From contig JAJQRA010000040.1 of the NCBI GenBank assembly GCA_046533095.1, positions 1 to 64,000 on the forward strand: a stretch of 64,000 nucleotides of DNA, given 5' to 3'. The notes beneath the pieces were generated by a model. It searched no databases. It was not told where the DNA came from and was given only the letters and a program-made list of their open reading frames with translations. Made by a program: the position numbers and the translations under genes. How positions within the stretch are numbered: position 1 is the stretch's first letter; each line of letters begins with the position of its first letter. Source of the DNA: ZAX-1 sp046533095. Lineage in GTDB: Bacteria > Bacillota > Clostridia > Lachnospirales > Lachnospiraceae. This document shows positions 1-8,144 of this stretch, one piece after another.

Positions 1-93
1 TCATATTCGTTCCCCCGCATTTCTCTTTTACTTGATTCTGCCATCCTAACATCGGCTGTGTCAAACAATCCTATCCTACTATTTGCCCCACAT

Positions 94-175
94 TAATAGT
101 TATATTCAAACAACTGTATGATATCAAATATTTTATATTTATTTTATTTTTCTATTGACATTAAAATATTATAAA
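94..175 (+). repeat. Degenerate second copy of the blaI promoter segment
   Basis: This AT-rich stretch resembles the sequence just upstream of the BlaI-type gene (about 3911-4010). Both hold a GTT..AAACAACTGTAT core, then ATCAAATATTTT, a TATTTTATTTT tract and CTATTGACA. At 96-119 the dyad arms are ATAGTT and AACTGT, one mismatch from the ACAGTT/AACTGT pair at 3916-3937. The TTGACA-like box here has no well-spaced -10. No gene is seen in 1-231. Confidence 0.5.
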
Positions 176-231
176 TTAGTGCCGAGAATCTTGGTGCTGC
201 TGAACTATTTCCTTTAAACAACCGATACATA

Positions 232-459
232 CTAATTTTTTTCTTTTGAATTTATAATATTCTTCATCAATGCCATCTCTTTTTGTAAACACAATTTGCC
301 TAACCAGCTTTTCAAATTGACTATTTTGGTCCAAGGGAATGTTTTCTTAATAACAGGATATTTTCCAGATGCAATATGCTTATAAAATTCCACATAAACC
401 TTAGTGATGAAAGCCAAAATATACGTATGGAAAATGGCATAGAAGTACAAAGCGGTCAT
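232..459 (-). CDS. Small hypothetical protein, translationally coupled to secreted protein
   Basis: A 75-residue open frame whose ATG overlaps the stop of the upstream gene in an ATGA arrangement (456-459), the same coupling seen throughout this unit. The N-terminal third is rich in Tyr, Phe and Ile and may form one membrane segment; the remainder is basic. I do not recognise the family. The coupled start is the main argument that it is expressed. It could also be a truncated remnant, because the sequence beyond it is non-coding and AT-rich. Confidence 0.4.
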   Translation of the reverse strand: MTALYFYAIFHTYILAFITKVYVEFYKHIASGKYPVIKKTFPWTKIVNLKSWLGKLCLQKEMALMKNIINSKEKN

Positions 460-1127
460 GTATCAGATGGAAAAAATTCCAGCCAATACGCTTTCATTTG
501 AAGCAATGCATCAAGCGTTTTCTCTGTAGCAGCAAAAAATTCATTTTCAGCAACATCACGATAGTCAATATAGGTCGTTTCCGTTTCCTCCGGTATTGGA
601 ATAATTCTGTTTTCAAAATCCTCATAGCAAAACACAGGGGCTATGGTTGTCTCAAGAAGCTGATATACATGCTCCTCTCCTTCATAGGAATCCACCTTAC
701 CTTCAATAAAAACAAGATATTCTTTTCCTTCCCTTATATAGTTTGAAAAGCCCAATTCCACCGATTGGACATCCCCAGTAAAACTAGTCTGCCAGTTTGT
801 ACGGTAGAGGTATAGTTCATCATGGATCTTAATATCATCGCCTTTATAAACTTTTTCCACCTGGACAAGCTGGATGAAATTGCCTAAAAAAGAATACTTC
901 CTTTCCCCTTTCCCACGAACGCGTAGAATCATGTTTGAACCCGCCAAGTCCTCTTTCATGTCTAAACAGACCGATTCCACAAACTCTTCCGGGAATTCTG
1001 CAACCTTAAAGTAATCCATACTATCCGATTGTCTGGTGATATTCGTATAGGTAAATTTTTGGCTTGCGCCAAAAGCCGCCCCACCAATGAAGGCTGCCAG
1101 TGCTATGATTCCAACCGCTTTTTTCAA
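456..1127 (-). CDS. Secreted or membrane-anchored protein of ABC-2 operon
   Basis: A 223-residue protein with a short hydrophobic N-terminus (about residues 3-21) fitting a signal peptide or anchor. The rest is hydrophilic and acidic, with strand-like segments and an EGKEYLVFIEG core. No enzymatic motif is visible. Its ATG overlaps the end of the ABC ATPase gene (1124-1127), so it is probably translated with the transporter. In self-protection ABC-2 loci an extracytoplasmic protein of this kind often works with the transporter, but that role is an inference here. Family not recognised. Confidence 0.6.
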   Translation of the reverse strand: MKKAVGIIALAAFIGGAAFGASQKFTYTNITRQSDSMDYFKVAEFPEEFVESVCLDMKEDLAGSNMILRVRGKGERKYSFLGNFIQLVQVEKVYKGDDIKIHDELYLYRTNWQTSFTGDVQSVELGFSNYIREGKEYLVFIEGKVDSYEGEEHVYQLLETTIAPVFCYEDFENRIIPIPEETETTYIDYRDVAENEFFAATEKTLDALLQMKAYWLEFFPSDT

Positions 1128-1765
1128 AACACCTTCACCTCCGATAATAGGCCATCCTCCATATGGAATATATGGTCCGATAAAAGCTGTATGTCCTCTT
1201 TATTATGGCTGGCCAATAGGATAAGGGCGCCCCGGTCCTTTTCCTCCCGAACGATATCCCGAATGCAGGCAACCCCCGACTCGTCCAAAGAATTTGTTGG
1301 CTCGTCCAGCATAATGATATCCGGCTTTTCCATGATTGCCTGTGCAATTGCTATACGCTGCTTCATCCCAAGGGAATACTTGCGGTAGCTCCTTTTATCT
1401 GCAGGATCTAGACCGACCCTAAGGATTGCGCTTTTGATTGCGCTTTGATCAGCGACTCCATTAAGCTTTGCCAGCAGTTCCAAATTTCTATATCCGGTAT
1501 ATTCCGGATATAGACCGGCATTTTCCAACACAATGCCTAGCCTTGGCAAAACGGAAAAATCTTTCGATAGCACTTTATCATCCAAACTGACTGCCCCTTT
1601 ATCAATGCTCATTAGCCCTGATAAAGCACGAAACAGCATTGTTTTTCCAGAACCATTCCTTCCAACAAAGCCATATACACTACCAGAGCATAAATTGATC
1701 GTAACATCCTGGAGTATCGTTTTTTTCTTAATTGTCTTATACACATTTTTTGCTGACAGAACCAT
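1124..1765 (-). CDS. ABC transporter ATP-binding protein (ABC-2 export type)
   Basis: A 213-residue single-domain ATPase. Walker A reads GRNGSGKT (about residues 34-41), the signature is YSLGMKQR, and Walker B with the catalytic Glu is IIMLDEPTNSLD. The start chosen is the ATG at 1765, because AGGAGG lies 7-9 bases upstream and it begins 5 bases after the upstream permease stops; a longer frame running to 1858 lies inside the permease gene and lacks this support. With the two permeases it would form an ABC-2 exporter of the type used for peptide or drug efflux, including bacteriocin self-immunity. The substrate is unknown. Confidence 0.9.
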   Translation of the reverse strand: MVLSAKNVYKTIKKKTILQDVTINLCSGSVYGFVGRNGSGKTMLFRALSGLMSIDKGAVSLDDKVLSKDFSVLPRLGIVLENAGLYPEYTGYRNLELLAKLNGVADQSAIKSAILRVGLDPADKRSYRKYSLGMKQRIAIAQAIMEKPDIIMLDEPTNSLDESGVACIRDIVREEKDRGALILLASHNKEDIQLLSDHIFHMEDGLLSEVKVF

Positions 1766-1770
1766 AGCGG

Positions 1771-2586
1771 CTATCCTCCTATCTCTATATTCGCAACAAT
1801 GATATCGTGGCGGCCAATTAGATATCCGCCTATCATTGCAGCAATAAGCGCGATGCATAGATACAGGGCTACGGAAACATTTAGATCAAAGTCAATTCCA
1901 AATCTATTGATCAAGCCTTCAACCCCTGCAATATTGCTGCTGTGCCAATCCATCACTAGGTGCGATATGGGATCTAGTTGGAGCAGGTATCCATTCCTTG
2001 CCACATCCTTGGAACCTTCAAGTGGAAACTGAGTTTCCCACAATTTTAACAGTGCCATAAACATAAACTGTAGGCTCACCACGAGGGCAAAGCCATGCCC
2101 GCTTCCAAGCTTTATGGAAACAAGGTTGACGAAAAGTGTTGTAGCAAATAGCCACAAGGTGTGGATGGCTATATAATAAAAAAGCAAAACGCCAGATGCA
2201 AAGCCTGCCAGCAGGTGCCCTCGCAGGAAAAGGATGGCTGTCGGCGTCAAGGCGGTAATTACCATATACAGGCATGAGAATTTTAATAGGCCGCACAGTT
2301 CTTTTGCATACCATTTTTTTCGATCGACACACCTTGAAAAGTAGTAGACGCTTGCAGAACAAAAATGCGAATAGATATATAGTCCAAAGATAGCTTGAAA
2401 AACAATATGCGCAAGATAGGCAAAGGCCATCTCAAATATCGTCCTGGCACATATCATTTCCATAGAAAAGCTCAACTTCATAATGATATCTTCCAATGGG
2501 ATTTGATCCCCTGAAAACGTCTGCCCGATACACAATAGCAACGAACATGCAGCTGCCGCCCCAATACAATACATATAGTTCCTCAT
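1771..2586 (-). CDS. ABC-2 type permease subunit
   Basis: A 271-residue polytopic membrane protein with about six hydrophobic segments. The ATG at 2586 overlaps the TGA of the upstream permease (ATGA at 2583-2586), so I prefer it to the longer frame starting at 2664, which would run 80 bases into that gene. Divergent families like this show no sequence motif, so the call rests on topology and position between a second permease and an ATPase. Role inferred: membrane half of a heterodimeric exporter. Confidence 0.7.
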   Translation of the reverse strand: MRNYMYCIGAAAACSLLLCIGQTFSGDQIPLEDIIMKLSFSMEMICARTIFEMAFAYLAHIVFQAIFGLYIYSHFCSASVYYFSRCVDRKKWYAKELCGLLKFSCLYMVITALTPTAILFLRGHLLAGFASGVLLFYYIAIHTLWLFATTLFVNLVSIKLGSGHGFALVVSLQFMFMALLKLWETQFPLEGSKDVARNGYLLQLDPISHLVMDWHSSNIAGVEGLINRFGIDFDLNVSVALYLCIALIAAMIGGYLIGRHDIIVANIEIGG

Positions 2587-3416
2587 ATCAGCACATCTTT
2601 CTTTGCATGATAATAGATAGCAAATAAAGAAAACGCACTGATAGCCCCTAATACGGCAAAGCATACGGCATAATTTTTAGGGGCGTATGTATAGAGCAGT
2701 AGATAGGACTGGTAGGACGTGGAAAATGATAGTTCCCCAAAAATATTTGTAACATTATCAAATAGAAAAAGCAAAATGTAAACAGGCAAAAATAGAAAAA
2801 CCTTATATTTTATTTTAAAGGTCGAAACTGCCAATACGAGGACGCTAAGCACCGCCGATACCAATCCTAGAAAAAGAATACAGACGACAGCATACAGATA
2901 CGGCCACCCTAAATATAAATCAAGCCAAAAGTAGTTGCTCAGTTCATGATTATATTCAAAATCATAAATACTATAATAAGATAAATTTCCCGTTGCTTCC
3001 AGAGGGAAAGATATGCAGTTTAAAATTATTTCCAGGAGAAAGGGAAGTGTAAAAACGCCAAAAGTAGTCGCCATTACTGCAATCGTTTTACCAGCATAAT
3101 AATTCTTTTTTCCTACCCTAGCTACTACATTCACAATATTCTTAGTTTCATAATCTTCTGCATAGGAAAAACCTGCCGGTATCACAACAAGGATTGGATA
3201 AAGAAGGATAAAATAAATGATATTGCCATTCCAATTATCTACGTTTAGAAACAGCAGTTTCATAGGATGCACCATCGCTATTATGTCCGCCCCCCTATAC
3301 CTTACTATATTTGCAATAAAATTATGGAATACGAATATTAATAAAGCGTAGAATAGGATTGAGCATCTAATCTTCTGCGTCATCGCGCAAATTTGCATAT
3401 GAATCGATTGAACCAT
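2583..3416 (-). CDS. ABC-2 type permease subunit, first gene of the unit
   Basis: A 277-residue protein with about six membrane segments, including one at residues 14-36 and a strongly hydrophobic pair near the C-terminus. The start at 3416 is supported by GGAGGGG five to six bases upstream; the longer frame to 3515 runs through a hairpin repeat and has no binding site. Between segments 1 and 2 it carries YPILVVIPAGFSYAEDYETK, a stretch typical of ABC-2 permeases of the lantibiotic-immunity type. It leads a five-gene coupled unit. Exact substrate unknown. Confidence 0.7.
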   Translation of the reverse strand: MVQSIHMQICAMTQKIRCSILFYALLIFVFHNFIANIVRYRGADIIAMVHPMKLLFLNVDNWNGNIIYFILLYPILVVIPAGFSYAEDYETKNIVNVVARVGKKNYYAGKTIAVMATTFGVFTLPFLLEIILNCISFPLEATGNLSYYSIYDFEYNHELSNYFWLDLYLGWPYLYAVVCILFLGLVSAVLSVLVLAVSTFKIKYKVFLFLPVYILLFLFDNVTNIFGELSFSTSYQSYLLLYTYAPKNYAVCFAVLGAISAFSLFAIYYHAKKDVLI

Positions 3417-3461
3417 AAATCCCCTCCGGTTATTCAACGTAAAAGATATTCTAAAATAAAG

Positions 3462-3540
3462 CAGCTTCTGATGAACTATATGATTGCACATTAGCAGTTC
3501 AATCATCAGATTCACGACACGAAAAAATGTACCTTATATT
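3462..3540 (-). repeat. Copy of dispersed hairpin repeat (see 55405-55495)
   Basis: On the minus strand this holds ACATTTTTTCGTGTCGTGAATC, then the hairpin ATGATTG / CAATCAT (7-bp stem), then ATAGTTCATCAGAAGCTGC. The same blocks, with the same spacing but different loops, occur at 55405-55495 in the opposite orientation. It lies between the exporter relic and the ribosome binding site of the first permease, so it forms the leader of that unit. Confidence 0.65.
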
Positions 3541-3680
3541 TCTCCCCACCACTTAGACCGTTCCCGCCTTCTCAAGGTACGTATCATACTGCATGGGAAA
3601 CTTCCGTATGAAATCGCAAGCACCTGCTACCTTTGCCACTTCCTTTACCTCATCTAAAAATGTTTATATCACATTCATAG
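3541..3680 (-). pseudogene. Relic of C39-type bacteriocin ABC exporter (C-terminal ATPase part)
   Basis: Read on the minus strand, about 3660-3570 encodes LDEVKEVAKVAG then DFIRKFPMQYDTYLEKAG, followed after a one-base frameshift by GLSGGEK. This matches residues around the ABC signature of the intact exporter at 48115-50349 (LDEVKEATKAAD, GFIRKLPMQYYTYLEEAG, GLSGGEK). Both ends are lost: upstream sequence degenerates into stops and the downstream end abuts the hairpin repeat. It shows that a related export system once sat next to the ABC-2 unit. Confidence 0.8.
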
Positions 3681-3915
3681 CATTCTATTATTTTTGGCAT
3701 TGAGATAAATTCATACTATATATTTTTTATTTGAGCTCTCCCTAAGAGCCTTCCCTAAATCTAAAACGAAGCAAATTATGTAAATAAATACCAAAACATC
3801 GTTTGTTCGATTCCTACGAGAAGAATCAAGTTTTCCCATAGTTTAGAACATTTATCAAGCCCGGCAATGGAACGTTACGCCATCCGTATCCTATAATTGT
3901 ACATCTTATATTTTA

Positions 3916-3937
3916 ACAGTTATGTTTAAACAACTGT
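3916..3937. promoter_or_regulatory. Dyad upstream of blaI, candidate operator
   Basis: Arms ACAGTT (3916-3921) and AACTGT (3932-3937) flank a centre containing the palindrome GTTTAAAC. It lies about 60 bases upstream of the promoter of the BlaI/M56 pair. A partly conserved second copy is at 96-119. BlaI-type repressors bind TACA/TGTA-type dyads, so binding by the neighbouring regulator is plausible but not shown. Confidence 0.4.
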
Positions 3938-3994
3938 ATATTATCAAATATTTTCTATTCTGTCAACAGGATTTTACATCTATTTTATTTTCTA

Positions 3995-4023
3995 TTGACA
4001 ATATTAAAATGAGCTTATAAAAT
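3995..4023 (+). promoter_or_regulatory. Sigma-A type promoter of blaI-M56 operon
   Basis: TTGACA at 3995-4000 and TAAAAT at 4018-4023 are separated by 17 bases. The start codon of the repressor gene is 75 bases further on. The stretch 3681-3900 holds no gene that I can see. Confidence 0.6.
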
Positions 4024-4097
4024 ATAATAGAATATAATATATTAAAATTTACGGTTAATGTTTCGAATTTCAAATTCTAGGTTAGGCGGTAGACAAT

Positions 4098-4496
4098 ATG
4101 AATATCTCGTTAACAAGCAATGAACTTGAGATCATGGAGCTTATGTGGGAAAAGGACAGGCCATTATCAAGGGCTGAGATCATCAAGTTCTCCCCAAATT
4201 CCTCTTGGAAAGCAAGCTCCATCCATATTTTATTGAACAAACTGCTGGAAAAAGGGGCAATCGAAGTGCATGGGTTCGTAAAAACCGGGAAAAACTATGG
4301 GCGTACTTATTCACCGCTTATTGCACAGGAAGCATATATCACAGCACAATTTCGCCAAAACCCTTACTATGCCAAGCCTTCTGCTACCACTGCCGTGTTT
4401 TCTGCTCTGCTTCAAAATGATGGCATTGACGATTCTGTCATTGAGGAACTTGAGCAAATGCTCAATGACAGAAAGCAGAGAGGGGGCAAAAAATGA
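4098..4496 (+). CDS. BlaI/MecI family transcriptional repressor
   Basis: A 132-residue protein of the penicillinase-repressor family. The N-terminal winged helix is clear: LTSNELEIMELMWEKDRPLS, then a recognition-helix region with WKASSIHILLNKLLEKGAI. The C-terminal helix (about 100-128) would dimerise. Family members are cut by a membrane-bound M56 peptidase after signal sensing, which relieves repression. Its last codons overlap the peptidase gene (ATGA at 4493-4496). Its own promoter carries a likely operator, implying autoregulation. Target genes besides this operon are unknown; no beta-lactamase is in the window. Confidence 0.9.
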   Translation: MNISLTSNELEIMELMWEKDRPLSRAEIIKFSPNSSWKASSIHILLNKLLEKGAIEVHGFVKTGKNYGRTYSPLIAQEAYITAQFRQNPYYAKPSATTAVFSALLQNDGIDDSVIEELEQMLNDRKQRGGKK

Positions 4497-5644
4497 GTAT
4501 TTCCATTTTCTCATTTGTAATGTCTGTATTGTGGTGCGACATTTTCGTTGTGGCAAGCTACCTGCTCCGGCAAAGGAACGGCTTCCTGATTCACTTTAGC
4601 ATTTACCCCATATTGCTTTTAATGCTAGCGAGCCTTTCCCGGCTTCTATTCAGCCTAGAATTTCCATTTGCCGTCATCCTACACTCCGATACTGTTTTCC
4701 CGGCAATCGTAACATTTTTTAATACGACACTGTTTGCCCCGCTGTCAGGAACTGTAAATATAACGGTTGCCACTGCATTCCTGGCTATTTGGGTTATAGG
4801 GTGCTGCTATTCCTTCTTTCGCATATTTTTTCAGCACACCCGTTTTCAGAAAACCATGTCCCAAGAGCAGGCAACACAGGAAAAAAAAATTTATTCCATA
4901 CTAGGCAGGATCACTGGGGAATGCAGGCTAGGGGGAAAAACCAGGGTCATCCAGACTTCCCTAGTAAGTACCCCTATGGTTACAGGTTTTTTCAAGCCCA
5001 CTATCTATTTGCCGGATATGCCCTTTTCTGACGATGAAATGTACTATATCCTGCTTCATGAATGGACCCATTTTCTACATAAGGATTTATGGCTTAAACT
5101 GCTTGTTCAAATCATCTGCGCAATATACTGGTGGAATCCGATCATTTATATCTTAAAGCATAACCTTGACCAGACACTAGAGATCAAAAGCGATTTGGAT
5201 ATGGCAGGCAGGATGCCGGAGGAATCGAAAATCCAATATTTGAAAACCATATTAAAGGTCGCAAGGAATACAAATGGAAGGGGGCAGGCTCCTGCCCCCC
5301 ATACTGCTTTACAATTTGTCGCCAACAACAGGAGGGAGTGGATGAAACAGCGCTTTTATATGGTACTGGAATCTGAACCCCAAAAGCCATCACAGAAGCC
5401 TACTGTTCCACTATTCCATATTTTTACAATCACGCTTTTCGCCATTTCCTATTTATTTGTTATTCAGCCACGTTTTAAACCGCCCTCCCAAGAAAATGGC
5501 ACCCTAATTTATGATATCAATCCTGACAATGCATATTTAATCGACAACGCAGACACTACCTACTCTCTATACATAGATGGACAGTTTCTCCTTGATACCG
5601 ACGATATCACATCAGAACCCTATTCCACATTACCCATCCAGTAA
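4493..5644 (+). CDS. M56 (BlaR1/MecR1-like) membrane metallopeptidase lacking a sensor domain
   Basis: A 383-residue protein. The N-terminal part has about four membrane segments (residues 5-125). The zinc-peptidase motif HEWTH lies near residue 189, followed by a membrane segment ending IYWWNPIIYILK and the family motif LEIKSDLDMA. A final membrane helix near residue 300-320 leads to a short outer tail of about 50 residues. True BlaR1 proteins carry a penicillin-binding sensor of some 250 residues there, and this one does not, so it probably senses something else or pairs with a separate sensor. Overlap with the repressor gene indicates co-translation. Confidence 0.88.
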   Translation: MSISIFSFVMSVLWCDIFVVASYLLRQRNGFLIHFSIYPILLLMLASLSRLLFSLEFPFAVILHSDTVFPAIVTFFNTTLFAPLSGTVNITVATAFLAIWVIGCCYSFFRIFFQHTRFQKTMSQEQATQEKKIYSILGRITGECRLGGKTRVIQTSLVSTPMVTGFFKPTIYLPDMPFSDDEMYYILLHEWTHFLHKDLWLKLLVQIICAIYWWNPIIYILKHNLDQTLEIKSDLDMAGRMPEESKIQYLKTILKVARNTNGRGQAPAPHTALQFVANNRREWMKQRFYMVLESEPQKPSQKPTVPLFHIFTITLFAISYLFVIQPRFKPPSQENGTLIYDINPDNAYLIDNADTTYSLYIDGQFLLDTDDITSEPYSTLPIQ

Positions 5645-5672
5645 ATTTTAGGAAAACCAAAGAGGAGGGTAC

Positions 5673-5775
5673 AAGATAAATCTTAGAAAATTATTTACCG
5701 GAATGCTGCTAGCTGCGAGAAGGATATAAGATGAACCTTAGAAAATTATTTATCGGGGTGCTGCTAGCTACAGTG
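5673..5775 (+). repeat. 55-bp tandem duplication of the 5' end of the next gene
   Basis: Two copies with period 55. The second copy is the real start (AAGATGAACCTTAGAAAATT at 5728). The first reads AAGATAAATCTTAGAAAATT, so the ATG has become ATA. The duplication includes the first 14 or so codons and a purine-rich binding site. Confidence 0.85.
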
Positions 5776-5964
5776 ATCGGCGATCCACAATTACAAGTTA
5801 TGGCGACAGAACCTCAATTAAGCAATCCTGCACCAGCCAGCGAACAGATAACCCCACGTGCCGAAAAAACACAATGGTATTACCAGTCAGTAGGCGGGAG
5901 GCTACAAAAACGCCTATGGTCCATTACGTATGGTGTATGGCGCTCTGACTGGATGTGGGTATGA
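5731..5964 (+). CDS. Small secreted protein, downstream of M56 gene
   Basis: A 77-residue protein with a signal peptide (MNLRKLFIGVLLATVIG, cleavage probably near MATEP) and a small mature part rich in aromatic residues, with KTQWYYQSVGGRLQKRLWSI near its C-terminus. Small secreted proteins with a similar WYY...QKRLWSIT pattern are familiar from Clostridia but have no known function. It follows the M56 gene by 86 bases and may be in the same operon, so it could be a target or ligand of the BlaI/M56 system (inference). The start is the second, intact copy of a duplicated 5' end. Confidence 0.65.
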   Translation: MNLRKLFIGVLLATVIGDPQLQVMATEPQLSNPAPASEQITPRAEKTQWYYQSVGGRLQKRLWSITYGVWRSDWMWV

Positions 5965-5966
5965 CT

Positions 5967-6245
5967 TCATGATAGCATTACATCAAATATCCGTTTCCTT
6001 TTAAATTCAACCCATTCGGCTTTCGGCTGCCTGTTTGCGTCCTTGTGAAAATCAAACGTAACCAGATAGCCGACCGTTGCGTGTTTACTGTCAAGGTAAG
6101 CCGACAGCTGTTCATAGGCTTGTTCGTGTTTGACATTACGGTAAGCGGTGGAACACATCGTGTCCCTTAAAAAAGTAGCCACACCGTTTTTTGGTGGGCT
6201 ACTTTTCTCATAAAAATCCTTCTCTGACAATTTGCGTTCTATCAT
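5967..6245 (-). pseudogene. C-terminal fragment of AAA-ATPase-like / PD-(D/E)XK protein
   Basis: The last 55 or so residues (YRNVKHEQAYEQLSAYLD, then GYLVTFDFHKDANRQPKAEW, then RIFDVML) match the conserved C-terminus of the AAA-ATPase-like proteins with a C-terminal PD-(D/E)XK nuclease that are multicopy in Clostridia. The N-terminal 450 or more residues are missing, and the first 37 residues of this frame look unrelated. It abuts the small secreted gene tail to tail. A different subfamily member, also broken, is at 43107-44813. Confidence 0.7.
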
Positions 6246-6267
6246 TTTTTATTTTATCGGGATTTTG

Positions 6268-6371
6268 CTACGCAAAGTACTTCGTGTTGTAGATGGTTTT
6301 GAATCTTCCTGCATGAATTTTAAACAGGATTTGTAATTCTACGCAAAGCACTTCGTGTTGTAGACGGTTTT
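6268..6371. repeat. Two 33-bp direct repeats with internal dyad
   Basis: CTACGCAAAGYACTTCGTGT followed by TGTAGAYGGTTTT occurs at 6268-6300 and 6339-6371, with two differences and a 38-base unique gap. Each copy can fold by CTAC/GTAG and CAC/GTG pairing. It lies just past the htrA stop. Only two units and no cas gene are present. Confidence 0.6.
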
Positions 6372-6387
6372 TAAATCTCTACATTAT

Positions 6388-7986
6388 TTAATTCTTTTTA
6401 CCCAACACTACCGATATTGTCTGTTCTTCATATTGCCCTGCCTGCGTTGTTTGTATCACAACTTCTACAGTTGTGCCTGCCTTATAATAGGTTAGCAAAT
6501 CCTGAAGTTTTTCCATTGAACCTACACTTTTTCCATCAAGGGAGGTTATAATATCACCTTGCTTTATTCCGGCATCCGCCGCTGCAGTACCCTCTATCAC
6601 CTGAGCCACATAAATCCCAATGGGCATATTGTATTTTTGAGAAACTTCATCTGTAACGTCTACTCCAGCTATCCCAAGATAGGCTGTCTGTGATTCTTCT
6701 ACCTTTTCACGGGTAATTAGCTCATTGATAATCGGTTCTGCCGCTGTGATTGGGATCGCATACCCCATTCCTTCTACTTCTGTGTCCGCATATTTTACAG
6801 AATTAATGCCAATCACTTCCCCCTTCATATTAAGGAGAGCTCCGCCACTGTTTCCGGGGTTGATTGCCGCATCGGTTTGAAGTAGCTCATTTGTTGTCGG
6901 TTCTCCTGTCATCGGGTCTAAAATGGTTACTTCCCTGTTAAGTGCGCTTAAGACACCCGTCGTTACCGATTGCCCATACCCTAACGCATTTCCAATCGCT
7001 ACAACTGATTCCCCGACTTTTAATGTTTCCGAATTTCCAAGGACCGCCACCTTAATCTGGTCTAGGGTACTCCCCTTTATGCTGCTAATCGGTATGGAAA
7101 TAACAGCTAAATCCGTATCCGTATCCGTTCCTTTTACTTCTGCCACCACTGATTCGTCATCAATAAAATTGACCGTAAGTTCTTTTGAATTAGCCACCAC
7201 ATGGTTATTCGTTGCAATATACAATTCACTTTCTGTCTGTCCAATGACAATTCCAGAACCACGGCTTTCTACATCCCTGTTCACCGTTTCCCCGAACCAT
7301 GCACCGTATTCCTGTTGCGACATATTGGTAATGGACACGATGGATGGCATAACATTCTCGGCAATATCAGATACATCAGATACGGTCGTTGCCGTGCTTT
7401 CACTGGCTGTAGGAATTGTAGCGACCGCAGCATTTTGTGCGCCCCCTAACTGCGTATTGCGATTTTCTGTGACCTGCGGTTTTCCTGTCGCATAATCAAA
7501 GATATAGCCGGTTCCATAAAATACAGTCCCTGAAATCAATCCAAATACAAGGGCAAATGCTGCACATTTCATCAGCTTCGTGCCAAATCCATTTTTTCTA
7601 GGTTTTTTTACCTTCTTTGCCTTTTTCCCTGTTGGAGGGATTTGTGCCGTCTCATATAAATTAGCTGTTCGGTTCGTATTTGCATTCGGTCCTTGCTGAT
7701 ACGTCCCTGCCTGGTTCATATTTGCCTCTGCCCCTGGCTGGTATGTCCCTGCCTGGCTCGTGTTTGCCTCTGCCCCTGGCTGGTATGTTCCTGCCTGGCT
7801 CGTGTTTGCCTCTGCCCCTGGCTGGTATGTTCCTGCCTGGCTCGTGTTTGCCTCTGCCCCTGGCTGGTATGTTCCTGCTTGGCTCGTGTTGGTATCAGGC
7901 TCCTTCTTAATATAACTATATGAGTAGAGGGAATTTGAAGTATCGTCACTGCCCGAATTTACGTTTGGAAATTGATTGTCATTCAT
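6388..7986 (-). CDS. HtrA/DegP-like membrane-anchored serine protease with PDZ domain
   Basis: A 532-residue protein. Order: cytoplasmic N-terminus with 14-residue repeats (33-102), basic stretch GKKAKKVKKPRK, one membrane helix (about 135-160), trypsin-like domain with His in NNHVVANS (about 262), Asp in DTDTDLAVI (about 292) and Ser in NPGNSGGAL (about 379), and one PDZ domain (about 430-525). Such proteases degrade or refold misfolded proteins outside the membrane. The catalytic triad is complete. The binding site AAAGGAG lies nine bases before the ATG. The repeats put a long flexible tail inside the cell if the topology is the usual one, which is unusual. Confidence 0.95.
   Translation of the reverse strand: MNDNQFPNVNSGSDDTSNSLYSYSYIKKEPDTNTSQAGTYQPGAEANTSQAGTYQPGAEANTSQAGTYQPGAEANTSQAGTYQPGAEANMNQAGTYQQGPNANTNRTANLYETAQIPPTGKKAKKVKKPRKNGFGTKLMKCAAFALVFGLISGTVFYGTGYIFDYATGKPQVTENRNTQLGGAQNAAVATIPTASESTATTVSDVSDIAENVMPSIVSITNMSQQEYGAWFGETVNRDVESRGSGIVIGQTESELYIATNNHVVANSKELTVNFIDDESVVAEVKGTDTDTDLAVISIPISSIKGSTLDQIKVAVLGNSETLKVGESVVAIGNALGYGQSVTTGVLSALNREVTILDPMTGEPTTNELLQTDAAINPGNSGGALLNMKGEVIGINSVKYADTEVEGMGYAIPITAAEPIINELITREKVEESQTAYLGIAGVDVTDEVSQKYNMPIGIYVAQVIEGTAAADAGIKQGDIITSLDGKSVGSMEKLQDLLTYYKAGTTVEVVIQTTQAGQYEEQTISVVLGKKN
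7681..7890 (-). repeat. 42-bp coding tandem repeats in htrA
   Basis: Five in-frame units of 14 residues; four read NTSQAGTYQPGAEA and the last is diverged (NMNQAGTYQQGPNA). DNA identity among the four is near complete, which suggests recent expansion and probable strain-to-strain length variation. Confidence 0.95.
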
Positions 7987-8144
7987 AACTTTTGTCTCCT
8001 TTCATTTTTTATCATTTTTTCATATTGCTGTATCTATGTTACTAATTTTACGGAAAAAATGTGTAGAAATTGTGACTAAAAGTTTAAAATTACGTGTTTT
8101 TAGAGTTTGTATGAGATCTAGAATATACCCCTATATAGCACATC

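Noticed and set aside
6268..6371. CRISPR array
   Set aside because: Only two units and no cas genes in the window; kept as a repeat.
7680..7923. Open frames on the plus strand over the htrA repeats
   Set aside because: They are antisense shadows of the 42-bp coding repeats; all three frames stay open because of the repeat.
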